A DNA stretch of 64,000 bases from positions 1-64,000 of the forward strand of contig NZ_JAUSTT010000011.1 in the NCBI RefSeq assembly GCF_030812995.1. The letters are read 5' to 3'. Both the position numbers and the translations under genes were made by a program. Positions 29,171 to 38,489 of the stretch are shown here, piece by piece (the stretch's first letter is position 1; each line of letters begins with the position of its first letter). The notes beneath the pieces are model-generated. The model was not told the DNA's origin. It saw nothing but the letters and a program-made list of their open reading frames with translations, and did no database searches. This DNA is from Bacillus chungangensis. Its GTDB lineage: Bacteria > Bacillota > Bacilli > Bacillales > Bacillaceae_C.

Positions 29171-29199
29171 AGAATCACCTGCTTTTCTGACTTCATTAT

Positions 29200-29242
29200 A
29201 AGAAAAAGAGAGTATTCCTAACGCCATGGCGGAATACTCTCT
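29200..29242 (-). terminator. Terminator after the hub-lysin gene
   Basis: AGAGAGTATTCC (29207-29218) pairs perfectly with GGAATACTCTCT (29231-29242) around a loop that holds the palindrome GCCATGGC. On the minus strand a TTTTTCTT tract follows, so it should stop transcripts of the upstream tail genes. TATAAT overlaps the tract on the minus strand and may restart transcription; the matching -35 is weak. Confidence 0.85.
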
Positions 29243-29251
29243 TCATTACTG

Positions 29252-32200
29252 TTATGATGTCACTTTGTGTGTAACTGTATCTTCCCAAGTTAATTCTAAG
29301 AAATTGACCATCCCTTCTTTACTGCCTACTAATCGATTGCCTTTCACAATAAAGTAACCTGCTGAGGAAGTACTCTTATCATAAATATAACAACCATCAA
29401 GCACATCAATCATTGGATTGCCTTTTACCACTACGTTAAAATTACGCGCTTGTCGTTTCATATCGAAGAATAGTTTATTTACTACATCTTCTTTTACTCC
29501 TCTAGCTGAAGCACCATTTGATTCGTCAATCCAATCAGCTACAATCTTAGCAGTCCTTATATTCCCCTTTAAGGCTATATATAGTTCTTGGTCAAGAAAG
29601 TGTTCAACTTGACCTCGATTTCCTTCAATAATCAAATGATTGCGAACACGTGAATGGTCGATAGATGAAGTAAGGGACTGCAAATTCTCTCCATCAATGA
29701 ACTCCCATTTATCATTACTTACCGCTAGATTTCTAATATTCTCTAATCGGAAAGTTCCGTACCTGTCACAATAAGCACGATACATAATATCGCCGATTAT
29801 TTCTTCGATTGCGTCAGATGCTCTCGTCCCTTCTTCAAAGTCGATTGCCTGTACATAAGGGTTTTTATATCCATGGGGATCCTGGACAGTGTCGATACTT
29901 TTTTCTATATATTGCTGGCTCTTTGCGTCCCATACAACTGCCCTTTTCCCTCCCCTGTCGATGTCAATGTAGTATGTTTCTTCAATAATAGCATCAGGAT
30001 ATTGGATATCATCCTCATGCAATCGCCAACCAATAAGCCCTGATTCATTCACGATATTGTGAACGATAGCAGATTTAACCCACGCTGTTAAAGGGGTTAC
30101 TTCATCTCCATGAATCTCATCTCTTCTAGGGAAGGTTAATTCTCTGTCAAACACATGCTCCTCTAAGGTATTGTACATATCTACACAATTAACAGTGATC
30201 GTACGTTCCTCTGAGTCCTGTTCAATTTCTCCTTTAATTCTCCCTGTAAATACTCGGACTAAGTTATCTCCATAACCTGCATAGATGCGCACTGGAGTAG
30301 CTTCACTAAGTACATGTTGGATAGATCCACCTTCATAATAAGACATCTCGGACTCCTTCAGATTATCAGGAAAAATGGTTGTCCTTTCATAATGCGGGGA
30401 GTAGATGCCATATTGGTTGTTTAACGTAAATCGAGCCGTTGCAACTCTCATGTCAAAATGGTGATTCACTTCCCACTGTTTAATATCATCCTCGATGGTA
30501 AAAGTTGTATCGTAGACAAATGCCCCCGTTTCCAACCATACATCTCTCTTACGAGTAGTATATTCCTCTGAAACATTTGTTCCGTAAGTTGCCTCCACCT
30601 CTGTGACCTTAAAACACTTTAATCCAAACTCTCCTTTTCCACTAACATTTTCAAAAGTAAACGAAAGAATATGAGAGTTAATCCCTGCTTGTCCATCTAA
30701 ATGAAATTTTCCATGGATTGGCGGTTCAAATGTAGGATGGGTCGTATTATCCTTATTTGTATAAGTTTTGACAATCTCTCCATCATAAGCAACCGTAACT
30801 GAATCTCCTTCACCAAGATCTGCATAAAAGGAATATTCAAAGTAACCATCAGTAGAAAAATGATGCTTGTACCCAAATCCTGCAACAGAACCTTTCGGAA
30901 CATTCCCACTAAAGCCTAAGTACTTCTCTGCTGTTTTTACTGAAGTGAAGTGTTTAAGGTTTGAGCGATCAATCCAATTACCATCAAGCGTTGCATCCTT
31001 ATCAAAACACTTATTAAATTTTACGTTAGGGATGATTTGAACGGGGCCACCAACAGTATCTCCTGAAACAATGCCTATTTTCTGTTCACCTGTTAAAACA
31101 GGGTAAGGGTCTATATGGTTATTTCCTCCATACACCCACTTGCCTTTCCAAAGCTCGAAATGAAGGTGAGCCCCATAAGAGTTCCCTGTATTCCCTACTT
31201 TACCTAACCGAGTACCAGCATTAACATATTGTCCACCGCGTACCTGCAAGGAGTCATCTTGCATATGTGCATAAACCGTCATATACCCATTTTCATGTTG
31301 AATCATGACACAATTACCGTAAGAAGGACTTTTATAGGCTTTTGTTACGAGTCCTCCATAAGCTGCCACAACCCACATCCCGTTCACCTTTCCTTGTGTC
31401 GTGTGGACAAGGTCTATTCCTTTATGATTGCGGCGACCACCTTTATGTTTCATATGATGTGACGAGACTTTCGCACCGTTTTGAAGGTTGATACTCTCTA
31501 TTGGGAACACGATACTTGACGGAGATGAGTTGGCGCTTATCGCCATCTTTTGTTCTTGGACAGTGTACACTTCTTCCTTGTCACATCCACAGTCATCTTT
31601 TACTAAAGTTTGAGAATGCTTGCTGATAAGCCCTAACGCGTCTGTCCCACAATTCCACTTATGAGAGTTTTCCGTGCGTATAGCATCGTAATAACTTTTT
31701 ACTTTACTTTTCCAATTCGCCCCATCTGCTGACCATACCCATTTGTTATAGCCCTTATCTCCACCTTGATGAAAATAATCAATGTCATTTTCATCCATAT
31801 AGCCTCTAGCGTTTATTCCATTGTATTTGCTCTTCATTGCATCTGCATATCGTTTGCACGCCCAATGTGCCTGAGTCTCTATCCCCGAATAAGTAAAATC
31901 ACATTTGTTCGGACAACCATACCCAACAATGAAACTTCCTTTCTCCGGCCTACCTTGTCCTAAAGTCCCAAATCCTGTTTCATGTTTCGCTATAGCTAAC
32001 ATGAAATAGTAGGCTTGTTTCGGAAGGCTAAATTCTTTTACTTTTTTACTAAAAGCACATTTGATATACTCAAACCTTTCTCCTGACTCCCCTCCCGGTG
32101 TCATGCCACTCGGCTCTGCACCTAAAGGAGCGTTTATCGATATACTTGGTTTAAGAATCTCTAAGGTAGAGTGCCTAATTCTGTCTACTACATCGAACCG

Positions 32201-32338
32201 ACTTTTCATTCCTGGGACGTAAGATAGTTTGTCTAATTCGATAACAACTCTAGGTTCGTGCCCAAGAGCATTTACTTTACGTAGAATATCTTCCATCAGA
32301 CTTACAGAAGGAGTTTGATGGTCATATATAAACGTCAT
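29252..32338 (-). CDS. Baseplate hub / tail lysin with lysozyme-like and M23 domains
   Basis: A 1028-residue protein with three parts. Residues about 90-215 look like a lysozyme or glucosaminidase-type glycan hydrolase (AIAKHETGFGTLGQG with a candidate catalytic Glu, then ETQAHWACKRYADAMKS). Residues about 290-410 are an M23 (LytM-type) endopeptidase: NHKGIDL gives His and Asp ligands and GAHLHFEL gives the HxH. Residues about 600-1028 resemble the phage hub family (gp27/late-control-D type: EVNHHFDMRVATARFTLNN, VRIYAGYGDNLVRVFTGRI). The order suggests a tail-tip protein that opens the peptidoglycan during DNA entry. It is preceded by GGAGCGGG and followed by a terminator. Confidence 0.8.
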   Translation of the reverse strand: MTFIYDHQTPSVSLMEDILRKVNALGHEPRVVIELDKLSYVPGMKSRFDVVDRIRHSTLEILKPSISINAPLGAEPSGMTPGGESGERFEYIKCAFSKKVKEFSLPKQAYYFMLAIAKHETGFGTLGQGRPEKGSFIVGYGCPNKCDFTYSGIETQAHWACKRYADAMKSKYNGINARGYMDENDIDYFHQGGDKGYNKWVWSADGANWKSKVKSYYDAIRTENSHKWNCGTDALGLISKHSQTLVKDDCGCDKEEVYTVQEQKMAISANSSPSSIVFPIESINLQNGAKVSSHHMKHKGGRRNHKGIDLVHTTQGKVNGMWVVAAYGGLVTKAYKSPSYGNCVMIQHENGYMTVYAHMQDDSLQVRGGQYVNAGTRLGKVGNTGNSYGAHLHFELWKGKWVYGGNNHIDPYPVLTGEQKIGIVSGDTVGGPVQIIPNVKFNKCFDKDATLDGNWIDRSNLKHFTSVKTAEKYLGFSGNVPKGSVAGFGYKHHFSTDGYFEYSFYADLGEGDSVTVAYDGEIVKTYTNKDNTTHPTFEPPIHGKFHLDGQAGINSHILSFTFENVSGKGEFGLKCFKVTEVEATYGTNVSEEYTTRKRDVWLETGAFVYDTTFTIEDDIKQWEVNHHFDMRVATARFTLNNQYGIYSPHYERTTIFPDNLKESEMSYYEGGSIQHVLSEATPVRIYAGYGDNLVRVFTGRIKGEIEQDSEERTITVNCVDMYNTLEEHVFDRELTFPRRDEIHGDEVTPLTAWVKSAIVHNIVNESGLIGWRLHEDDIQYPDAIIEETYYIDIDRGGKRAVVWDAKSQQYIEKSIDTVQDPHGYKNPYVQAIDFEEGTRASDAIEEIIGDIMYRAYCDRYGTFRLENIRNLAVSNDKWEFIDGENLQSLTSSIDHSRVRNHLIIEGNRGQVEHFLDQELYIALKGNIRTAKIVADWIDESNGASARGVKEDVVNKLFFDMKRQARNFNVVVKGNPMIDVLDGCYIYDKSTSSAGYFIVKGNRLVGSKEGMVNFLELTWEDTVTHKVTS

Positions 32339-32350
32339 GAATACCCGCTC

Positions 32351-33430
32351 CTATCTAAATTGTTCTAACGCCCACTCTGTAAAACGGTGCAAGTAGACAA
32401 TCGCCTCAGCCCTTGTTACACAAACGTCCGGCTGGAATGTGTTATCCTCGTAGAGTGGAAAAACGTAACAACCGTCATTGAACTTTTCGTCAAGTATGTT
32501 GACTACATCTTCTTCGTACCACTTACCTACGAATTTCTCTCTATCTTTAATATATCTTTCTGTTTTATCGATCACTTTAGGTTGATATCCTCTGTCAGTG
32601 TACCTATTGTAAAAATTCTTTCTCATACGCTGTAGTAATGAAAAGAACTCAAATCTTGGTATAGTAATATTCGGAAAAAACCTATCATTGTATATCGCAC
32701 AAGTTGAAGAGGGTACTACTTTTTCTCTTTGACGATTTTTTATGACCGCACCTGATTTATAATTATAGTTCACAAGTATCGGAAACTGATTTAAATGAAA
32801 GGAAACGTAGAGTACTCCATTTATAATAGTAAAACAGTTATGCTTATATCCTATCGTCCTCATCAGAGCAGAGTGTATAGACTCCCCCACTTGAACATCT
32901 ACATTCACTCGTCTCAGTTTCTGTCCCATACAAACAGCCATCTCATTAAGTCCGTATCGTAAATCAAACTCGTACTTATCAGCCATATCCAGTTTCTTGT
33001 TTGGATAGAGAACTTGACATCCGATTGTTTTCGGATAAATATGACAATTTTCAGAGGTTTCATCTCCTTGGTGCATATCGAGAACGCCTGATAAGTAGAC
33101 ACTTACCTCTTTACCACCTGCTATTGGATGACCGATGTAGACAAAATCCGTCTCCAACTTACTTGGTTTTGTCGGAACTCCATCAATATAAACAATAACT
33201 ATTTCTCTTGAATCAGGTTTGTAACCACTAATGTTAAACCTTGTTTGTCCTTCCGTTGTCGTGAAATTATGTACACTACGTGTTTTACCTGTTACAAATT
33301 TATTGTACAATTTACCACTGTACAGTTTTTCCTCCTTCTTGGAATCTAGGAATATTCTTTCTGCTTCTAATACGTTCCTATAGAACCATTGAGTAGTGTT
33401 GACGTCTAACCATCTTACAGTCCCCCCCAT
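32351..33430 (-). CDS. Tail-tip protein with C-terminal SLH domain
   Basis: A 359-residue protein. Residues 60-125 include a beta unit (TRFNISGYKPDSREIVIVYI, DGVPTKPSKL). Residues 130-290 are unassigned. Residues about 297-359 match an S-layer homology (SLH) domain: WYEEDVVNILDEKFNDGC, then PDVCVTRAEAIVYLHRF with the TRAE motif. SLH domains normally bind secondary cell-wall polymer. On a phage tail tip they would give host cell-wall recognition. AAGGGGG precedes the ATG; the gene lies 1 base behind another SLH-bearing gene. Confidence 0.75.
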   Translation of the reverse strand: MGGTVRWLDVNTTQWFYRNVLEAERIFLDSKKEEKLYSGKLYNKFVTGKTRSVHNFTTTEGQTRFNISGYKPDSREIVIVYIDGVPTKPSKLETDFVYIGHPIAGGKEVSVYLSGVLDMHQGDETSENCHIYPKTIGCQVLYPNKKLDMADKYEFDLRYGLNEMAVCMGQKLRRVNVDVQVGESIHSALMRTIGYKHNCFTIINGVLYVSFHLNQFPILVNYNYKSGAVIKNRQREKVVPSSTCAIYNDRFFPNITIPRFEFFSLLQRMRKNFYNRYTDRGYQPKVIDKTERYIKDREKFVGKWYEEDVVNILDEKFNDGCYVFPLYEDNTFQPDVCVTRAEAIVYLHRFTEWALEQFR

Positions 33431-33431
33431 G

Positions 33432-34049
33432 TTAATACCCCCTTAACATTTTATCTATATGTTTATACGTCCTTGTCATAAAAGCAGTTGTTTCTGCTCT
33501 TGTTATCCATTTCTCAGGATGGAAATACTGTACAGGAGTTCCATCAGCAGCGTAAGTGGAAATGAGACCTCTTTGTTGCATTTCGTCAATGTAAGTTTGA
33601 GCCCAATGATTTTCTATGTCGATGAAAGGGTACTGATGCCTAAACTCAAAATCTTGTTTTCTAATCATCAGCAAATTAACTGTAATAAGATACTTTGTCT
33701 CAAACTCTACCGCTCGGATATCTAAATCACCGTTTACAACACCAAGAAAAATAGTGCCTTTTTCGTCATAGAACTTATGCTCTGCACCTATAAACTGTAA
33801 CCAGTCAGCATATTCATTCTTACTTGTGAACAACAATTGTATTGTCACAGAGTAATGAGATGTCCCTTTGCTAATGATTCCTGCTGATGATTGTAAATTA
33901 ATATTGGCGTGAGTCATTAGGTTTGGAGTAGGTGGTTTATACTCATTCGTCATTCTCCCTCTCACTTGTACGAAACGTATTCCATTGTCATAGAATAATT
34001 TACGTTTAAAAACATCATCATTCGTTTTGTTCGGCTTTTGTTGTGCCAT
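33432..34049 (-). CDS. Distal-tail-like protein with C-terminal SLH domain
   Basis: A 205-residue protein starting MAQQKPNKT. ATG 34049 has AGGGGTG upstream, and an earlier GTG is less well placed. Residues 1-135 resemble a tail-tube-derived or distal tail (Dit-like) domain, by position after the tape measure and by its beta pattern (HYSVTIQLLFTSKNEYADWL). Residues about 140-205 are an SLH domain (FIDIENHWAQTYIDEM, ITRAETTAFMTRTY). Two SLH proteins side by side suggest two contact points for host cell-wall polymer. Confidence 0.7.
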   Translation of the reverse strand: MAQQKPNKTNDDVFKRKLFYDNGIRFVQVRGRMTNEYKPPTPNLMTHANINLQSSAGIISKGTSHYSVTIQLLFTSKNEYADWLQFIGAEHKFYDEKGTIFLGVVNGDLDIRAVEFETKYLITVNLLMIRKQDFEFRHQYPFIDIENHWAQTYIDEMQQRGLISTYAADGTPVQYFHPEKWITRAETTAFMTRTYKHIDKMLRGY

Positions 34050-34108
34050 CCTTTTCACCCCTAATTATTATAGTAAACCCCACCTAATGATTAGATGGGG
34101 TCTTGTAA

Positions 34109-37100
34109 TTAGAATGTTCGGTATCCAAAAGGGTTACCGTTTAGTTGTGTACGCATATTTGCATTTCTGCCTGCTGCAATTCCTTGACCTAATTGAAAAC
34201 CGATATCAGATAGTTGCTTGCTTCCTGTATCACCATTAATATTAGGTAAAGTAATATTGACGTAAGTGTCGCCTATTCCCGATTGGATCGTCATGTTAGA
34301 ATGAGTACCCTTACTTACCATGTAGTCGTACTGTGACATTGGATGAACTCCCTCAGGAAGATTAAACGAACCTCCCTGGTTTTTTAATTCTTGATAAATG
34401 TTCAACTGAGTAAGTAAAGACTTTTTCGTTAGTTCCCTAATTTCTGCATTAATTTTATCAATATCATCAGCGGTTGCTTTAGGATCTTGTTGGGCTACTT
34501 TTAAATCTGCAATATATTTATTTAATTGGGACCTTTCTTTATTCAGTTGATTCATTCGGAACGGTTTCATTATTGGATCTCTTGCGTCCACTCCCCCAAA
34601 AGAAAGCCGTTGTCTTAACATAGCGATTTCTTGGTTGTCATCGAACTCTTTTAAATCCTCTCTGTAAGCCAACGCCCTGCTTAATCGAAGGTTCTTTAAT
34701 TCAATAGTTTGATCAAGAATTGATTTTTCTAGATTTCTAATGATATTTTTTAACTCACCGTCAACATCTAAAGAAGGCTCATTATTTTGGCTTGAAGCTA
34801 AGTCTTGGTATGAAACTAGCTCACTCTGTAATGAGGCTAATTCTGTCTGAGCATTACGAATCTTTTCATCGTATTGTTGACGAGAGTTCTCTACAGTCCC
34901 CAGTATCGTTTTCATATCAGCAATTTGACGATTATATCTCGTATCCTCTAGCCTATCATCAATCGGTCTTTTGGCGATTTGGAATGCCATTCTACGGTCA
35001 GCAACTTTCAAGTTATCATAGTACTCGCTGAATTCCTTCTCGACCTCAAAATCTCTCAACGCTTCTTTTTTAAGTTTGCTCTGCAAACTTTTGTATTTTT
35101 TAGATGTTACTTTCCTCCCATTCTTGTCCTTTTCGAACTGTTCACCTGTTCGTTCCATCTCAGCAAGCTGCTCTCGATACGTTTCAATACTTCTCTTAGA
35201 AAGTTCCTTTTGGTGTTCATAAACTTTCATTTCTTCTTGAAGTTGTTCCCTTTTTAACGCTAAGAATTCTACGGAATTTGATTTTACCCCACTAAGCAGA
35301 GCAGCTGTTTGTTCTTTGACATTTTCGGTTCTTAGTTCTTGTAGTTTGTTTTTCATTGTCCCAAGGGTGTCGGATATGAACTCAATTTCTTCGCCATTCG
35401 ACCATTTTTTTAAATCTGACTTTGACTTGTCATGATGATATTTACGTTTCATATCATCCTTTTTCCCTTGTTCTACATTCATTTTTTCGTATTCTTTCCG
35501 AAATTTTTCGTCATTCAGCGCATCTAATTCTTCATACAATCCTGAGTCTTTCTTGTATTGTTTAGTAACATCTGCTATCGTCCACTCTCTATCGCCCTCT
35601 TTGAGGTTAGCGTTGTGTTTTTCTACGATTTTGTTTATATCTGTGGTCTTGTATTTTTCCAAAGCCCATTTATCAAAGTCGCGTTGAAAATTGGCTAAAT
35701 CATTATATCCTACGTATTGATTACCAGGACTAAATATATCTTGGATTGTGTTATCGCTATGCTGCAAAACCTTATAAATGACTCCGGCCCACTTGCCTTC
35801 ATTAGTCAACTCTTTCATTTTTGTAAATTCATCCACAACATCTATTTCTGTTGTCTTGTCGCGAATCTTTCGCTCAATGGGACTAAGTTCTGCATCTTTC
35901 ACGACATCAGAGATCGTATTATCAATTAAATTTTCTCCATATGATAACGCCATTTGCCATCCAAAACGTCCAATGGTTTTACCAAGAGTCTTCCCCTTAG
36001 ACAAAAGTGTTGCAGGTTTAGCTCCTTTATGCTCCTCACCTGACAAGCCTTGACTAGCCATTCCTTCTTCCGATAAATGAACATTAGATTTATTTAAACA
36101 AGATAGAACTGAACCTATAAAAGTATTGTTAATTGCAGCTACTAGTTCGCTCATGACCTCTGAGTTCTTTTCTACCCAATGAGATCCATGACCAATAACA
36201 TCAGCTAAATGCTTAATTAATGGTGTGATGGACTCAAAGACATTTGTTAATGATACGTTAAAATCAACTTTTGCTCTTTCTATATCTATGATGTTTGAAC
36301 TTAAAGATTTTGATAATGTCTTAAAGATTACATCTAGCTGAATATTTAGCGCTTTTTTTATCATATCGTGAATATTTTGCCCATTTCCAATTTCCACACC
36401 AACGTCATTAAAAGATTGAATATAAGATCGGAATTTATCTATTCGAAATCCGTTAGCAGATAGTTGGAAAATATCATCAAGTGTCTTATCTTCTATTTTA
36501 TTTCTAGCAACAAGATTTCCAATACCGGTATAAACGTCAAGCCCTTTACGCTTCACGTTTCTACCGGATCCATCCTGTTCATAAACATCTATACCATAGT
36601 GTGATAGTTTTTCATGGACTGTCGACATACCAAGACGTGTGTTAATGGTTTTGAACATATTAGCAATGTCCTCTCCACTGAGTCCTAACGATTGTAATGC
36701 ATTCGTTACCATCATACTCGCCTCAGTAATGCCGATTTTATTTGCAGCGAATGTTGCTCCGGACTCCATCAGTACTTTCATTAGATCTTCTGTCGTTGTC
36801 TTAGAAATGTTGGTAGCCAACCCGAAAGATTTTACAACTTCATCCATGTGCCAAATCGAGAGCCCAAATTGTTTCATTAATGACTCTAGTCCAAGTGCGA
36901 TTGTATTGACTAAGTCTCCTTCGTTATCCAACCTATGAATCATAGAGGCAAAGTCCATAAAGGTAAGTGCTTCTTCTTTATTCTCGGCTACACGAGATGC
37001 AATAGAAGAAACCTTAGACATGTCGGCATAATCAATAGCATACAAGCCTGCTTTCTGTTTGACACCAAGCATCACTTCTCCAACTTCTTTTTCTACTTTT

Positions 37101-37924
37101 TCAATATCAGGAGTCATATTTCCTTGACTATCTTTCATCTGATAGCCGTCCTTTTGCATAAAGTTTTGAAAGACCTTTAACTTTTCTGGTTGAGACGCCT
37201 TAAAAGTTTTCATTGCTTGAAGAATTGCCGTTATTGGTATTTCAGACCTACCACTTGATCGAAGCAGCATGTCCATTACTGCTTCTTCTATCCCTAAACT
37301 CTTAAATTGATGATCACGTTTAGTATTGAAAACGAGAGGATCTTTTTTGTTATGATGAGAAGATAGTGGAGAGTCGACTTCGGCTTTTATATGTGTAAAT
37401 TGGTTGTTAATTTGTTCTATCACTTTTCTAACGATGTCATGATTCAGTTTACTAATCTCGTCAATTAAATAATGTTTAAAGGTAGAGTCTGGCTCTACCT
37501 TCACTTCTTGTACTAAATTTTTAAGTTCAGTCATCATTTCTCTAGTACCTAAGAATAGTTTATTATTCATAACATATTCCAAACTAGAGAAATCCTTTTT
37601 TATTCCGTTTCCATTAAAAGACCCATTATACATACTGCCAAAAGTCTTTTCTAAATGATCTTCCGTGACTCTTAAACCCTTTGTAATGTTTTGTTGCAAC
37701 CTCTTTGTCAAATCTTTAATAGGTACGTCGTTGCCTCTACTCTTGGTAGTTTGTGAAGTCAAATTAAATAAAGAACTCTTTATAGCAATAATACGTTGCT
37801 CTAGCTTACCGAATCTTCCGTCAATTAGTTCCAGCTGTTCCCCTAATGCTAGTATATTCCTTATAGACTTCTCAAATATGTTAGTAGTTGTTCCAGCTGA
37901 TTGTCTTAGAACATCTCTTGACAT
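34109..37924 (-). CDS. Tail tape measure protein
   Basis: A 1271-residue protein, mostly predicted helical and coiled coil. Examples are KMNVEQGKKDDMKRKYHHDK and MKTILGTVENSRQQYDEKIR, with long Lys/Glu-rich stretches in residues 800-1180. A central region (about 340-560) with ASMMVTNALQSLGLSGEDIA-type segments resembles TP901-family tape measures. I chose ATG 37924 (MSRDVL), which has GGTGAGGG just upstream; reading further would run into the structured RNA element at 37967. It follows the frameshifted chaperone pair, the usual order in tailed phages. It should set tail length and may end up in the cell during infection. Confidence 0.85.
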   Translation of the reverse strand: MSRDVLRQSAGTTTNIFEKSIRNILALGEQLELIDGRFGKLEQRIIAIKSSLFNLTSQTTKSRGNDVPIKDLTKRLQQNITKGLRVTEDHLEKTFGSMYNGSFNGNGIKKDFSSLEYVMNNKLFLGTREMMTELKNLVQEVKVEPDSTFKHYLIDEISKLNHDIVRKVIEQINNQFTHIKAEVDSPLSSHHNKKDPLVFNTKRDHQFKSLGIEEAVMDMLLRSSGRSEIPITAILQAMKTFKASQPEKLKVFQNFMQKDGYQMKDSQGNMTPDIEKVEKEVGEVMLGVKQKAGLYAIDYADMSKVSSIASRVAENKEEALTFMDFASMIHRLDNEGDLVNTIALGLESLMKQFGLSIWHMDEVVKSFGLATNISKTTTEDLMKVLMESGATFAANKIGITEASMMVTNALQSLGLSGEDIANMFKTINTRLGMSTVHEKLSHYGIDVYEQDGSGRNVKRKGLDVYTGIGNLVARNKIEDKTLDDIFQLSANGFRIDKFRSYIQSFNDVGVEIGNGQNIHDMIKKALNIQLDVIFKTLSKSLSSNIIDIERAKVDFNVSLTNVFESITPLIKHLADVIGHGSHWVEKNSEVMSELVAAINNTFIGSVLSCLNKSNVHLSEEGMASQGLSGEEHKGAKPATLLSKGKTLGKTIGRFGWQMALSYGENLIDNTISDVVKDAELSPIERKIRDKTTEIDVVDEFTKMKELTNEGKWAGVIYKVLQHSDNTIQDIFSPGNQYVGYNDLANFQRDFDKWALEKYKTTDINKIVEKHNANLKEGDREWTIADVTKQYKKDSGLYEELDALNDEKFRKEYEKMNVEQGKKDDMKRKYHHDKSKSDLKKWSNGEEIEFISDTLGTMKNKLQELRTENVKEQTAALLSGVKSNSVEFLALKREQLQEEMKVYEHQKELSKRSIETYREQLAEMERTGEQFEKDKNGRKVTSKKYKSLQSKLKKEALRDFEVEKEFSEYYDNLKVADRRMAFQIAKRPIDDRLEDTRYNRQIADMKTILGTVENSRQQYDEKIRNAQTELASLQSELVSYQDLASSQNNEPSLDVDGELKNIIRNLEKSILDQTIELKNLRLSRALAYREDLKEFDDNQEIAMLRQRLSFGGVDARDPIMKPFRMNQLNKERSQLNKYIADLKVAQQDPKATADDIDKINAEIRELTKKSLLTQLNIYQELKNQGGSFNLPEGVHPMSQYDYMVSKGTHSNMTIQSGIGDTYVNITLPNINGDTGSKQLSDIGFQLGQGIAAGRNANMRTQLNGNPFGYRTF

Positions 37925-37966
37925 TACCCTCACCAACCTTAAAATACTCAATCCTGCACCTAACAA

Positions 37967-38126
37967 ATAAAGTGAAACTTCCATCAGTGGGGGTTTTCTC
38001 TCATCCCCCACTGATGGTTAGTTGAACCAATCGGACATTTGACTTTCAGTTATCCCCCACCTAGACTTCTTCGATCCCTCTTACTCTTAAGGTGGGGGTC
38101 TTACTGCCAGTTAGATGTGGGATAAA
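37967..38126 (+). ncRNA. HEARO/ISC omega-RNA-like element, copy 2
   Basis: A 160-base copy lying between the chaperone and tape-measure genes. The first stem is CCATCAGTGGGGG (37981-37993) with CCCCCACTGATGG (38005-38017), loop TTTTCTCTCAT. Against copy 1 two pairs have changed on both arms (G-C to C-G and A-T to G-C), which supports a selected RNA structure. Here the 3'-terminal GGGATAA can also pair with TTATCCC near 38050. The second stem is CCCCCACCT/AGGTGGGGG. The orientation is opposite to the tail operon. It is 42 bases upstream of the tape-measure start and may affect that gene's expression. Confidence 0.65.
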
Positions 38127-38147
38127 TAGGAACGGGCAGGATCATTA

Positions 38148-38489
38148 TTACAAGATACCTGCTAACCATTCCATATCATCAGAATCAGCTACCTCATATC
38201 CATCAATTACTTCTTTACCATCTCCGTTGATAGATACATCTCCCTGAGATTCGCTAAATGATGCCCCACTTCCAAACAATCCGGAAAACGCCATTGAATG
38301 AACCTTTACCGTAAACTCTATGTGCTTATGACACTTTTTTAAATAGTAGTTTAACTGAGGTAAAGTTAGTTCCCATATATCCTGTTTCTTCATTCCAAGG
38401 TAATGACCCAAATTAAAGAAGATATCAGCCCAATCTATAAAGGCATTTTCATCGTACTTTTTCTCTTCTTCCTTTGAGTCTATAAAGAC
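38148..38489 (-). CDS. Tail assembly chaperone, frameshift-encoded C-terminal part
   Basis: An extension of 113 codons in the -1 frame relative to the upstream chaperone gene. After the slip, reading runs VFIDSKEEEKKYDENAFIDW and continues through GHYLGMKKQDIWEL to the stop at 38148. No ribosome binding site or convincing start codon exists within it, so it should be made only as a fusion (about 268 residues in all). It equals the T part of the G/GT pair of lambda-like phages. In that family the fusion binds the tape measure during tail assembly. The final 35 residues are acidic. Confidence 0.8.
   Translation of the reverse strand, partial: VFIDSKEEEKKYDENAFIDWADIFFNLGHYLGMKKQDIWELTLPQLNYYLKKCHKHIEFTVKVHSMAFSGLFGSGASFSESQGDVSINGDGKEVIDGYEVADSDDMEWLAGIL

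Noticed and set aside
29171-29227. A longer start for the 223-residue tail protein
   Set aside because: It begins inside a perfect terminator hairpin; the ATG at 29170 has AGGTGA upstream.
37925-38011. A 29-codon N-terminal extension of the tape measure
   Set aside because: It would start inside the first stem of the HEARO-like element; ATG 37924 has its own ribosome site.
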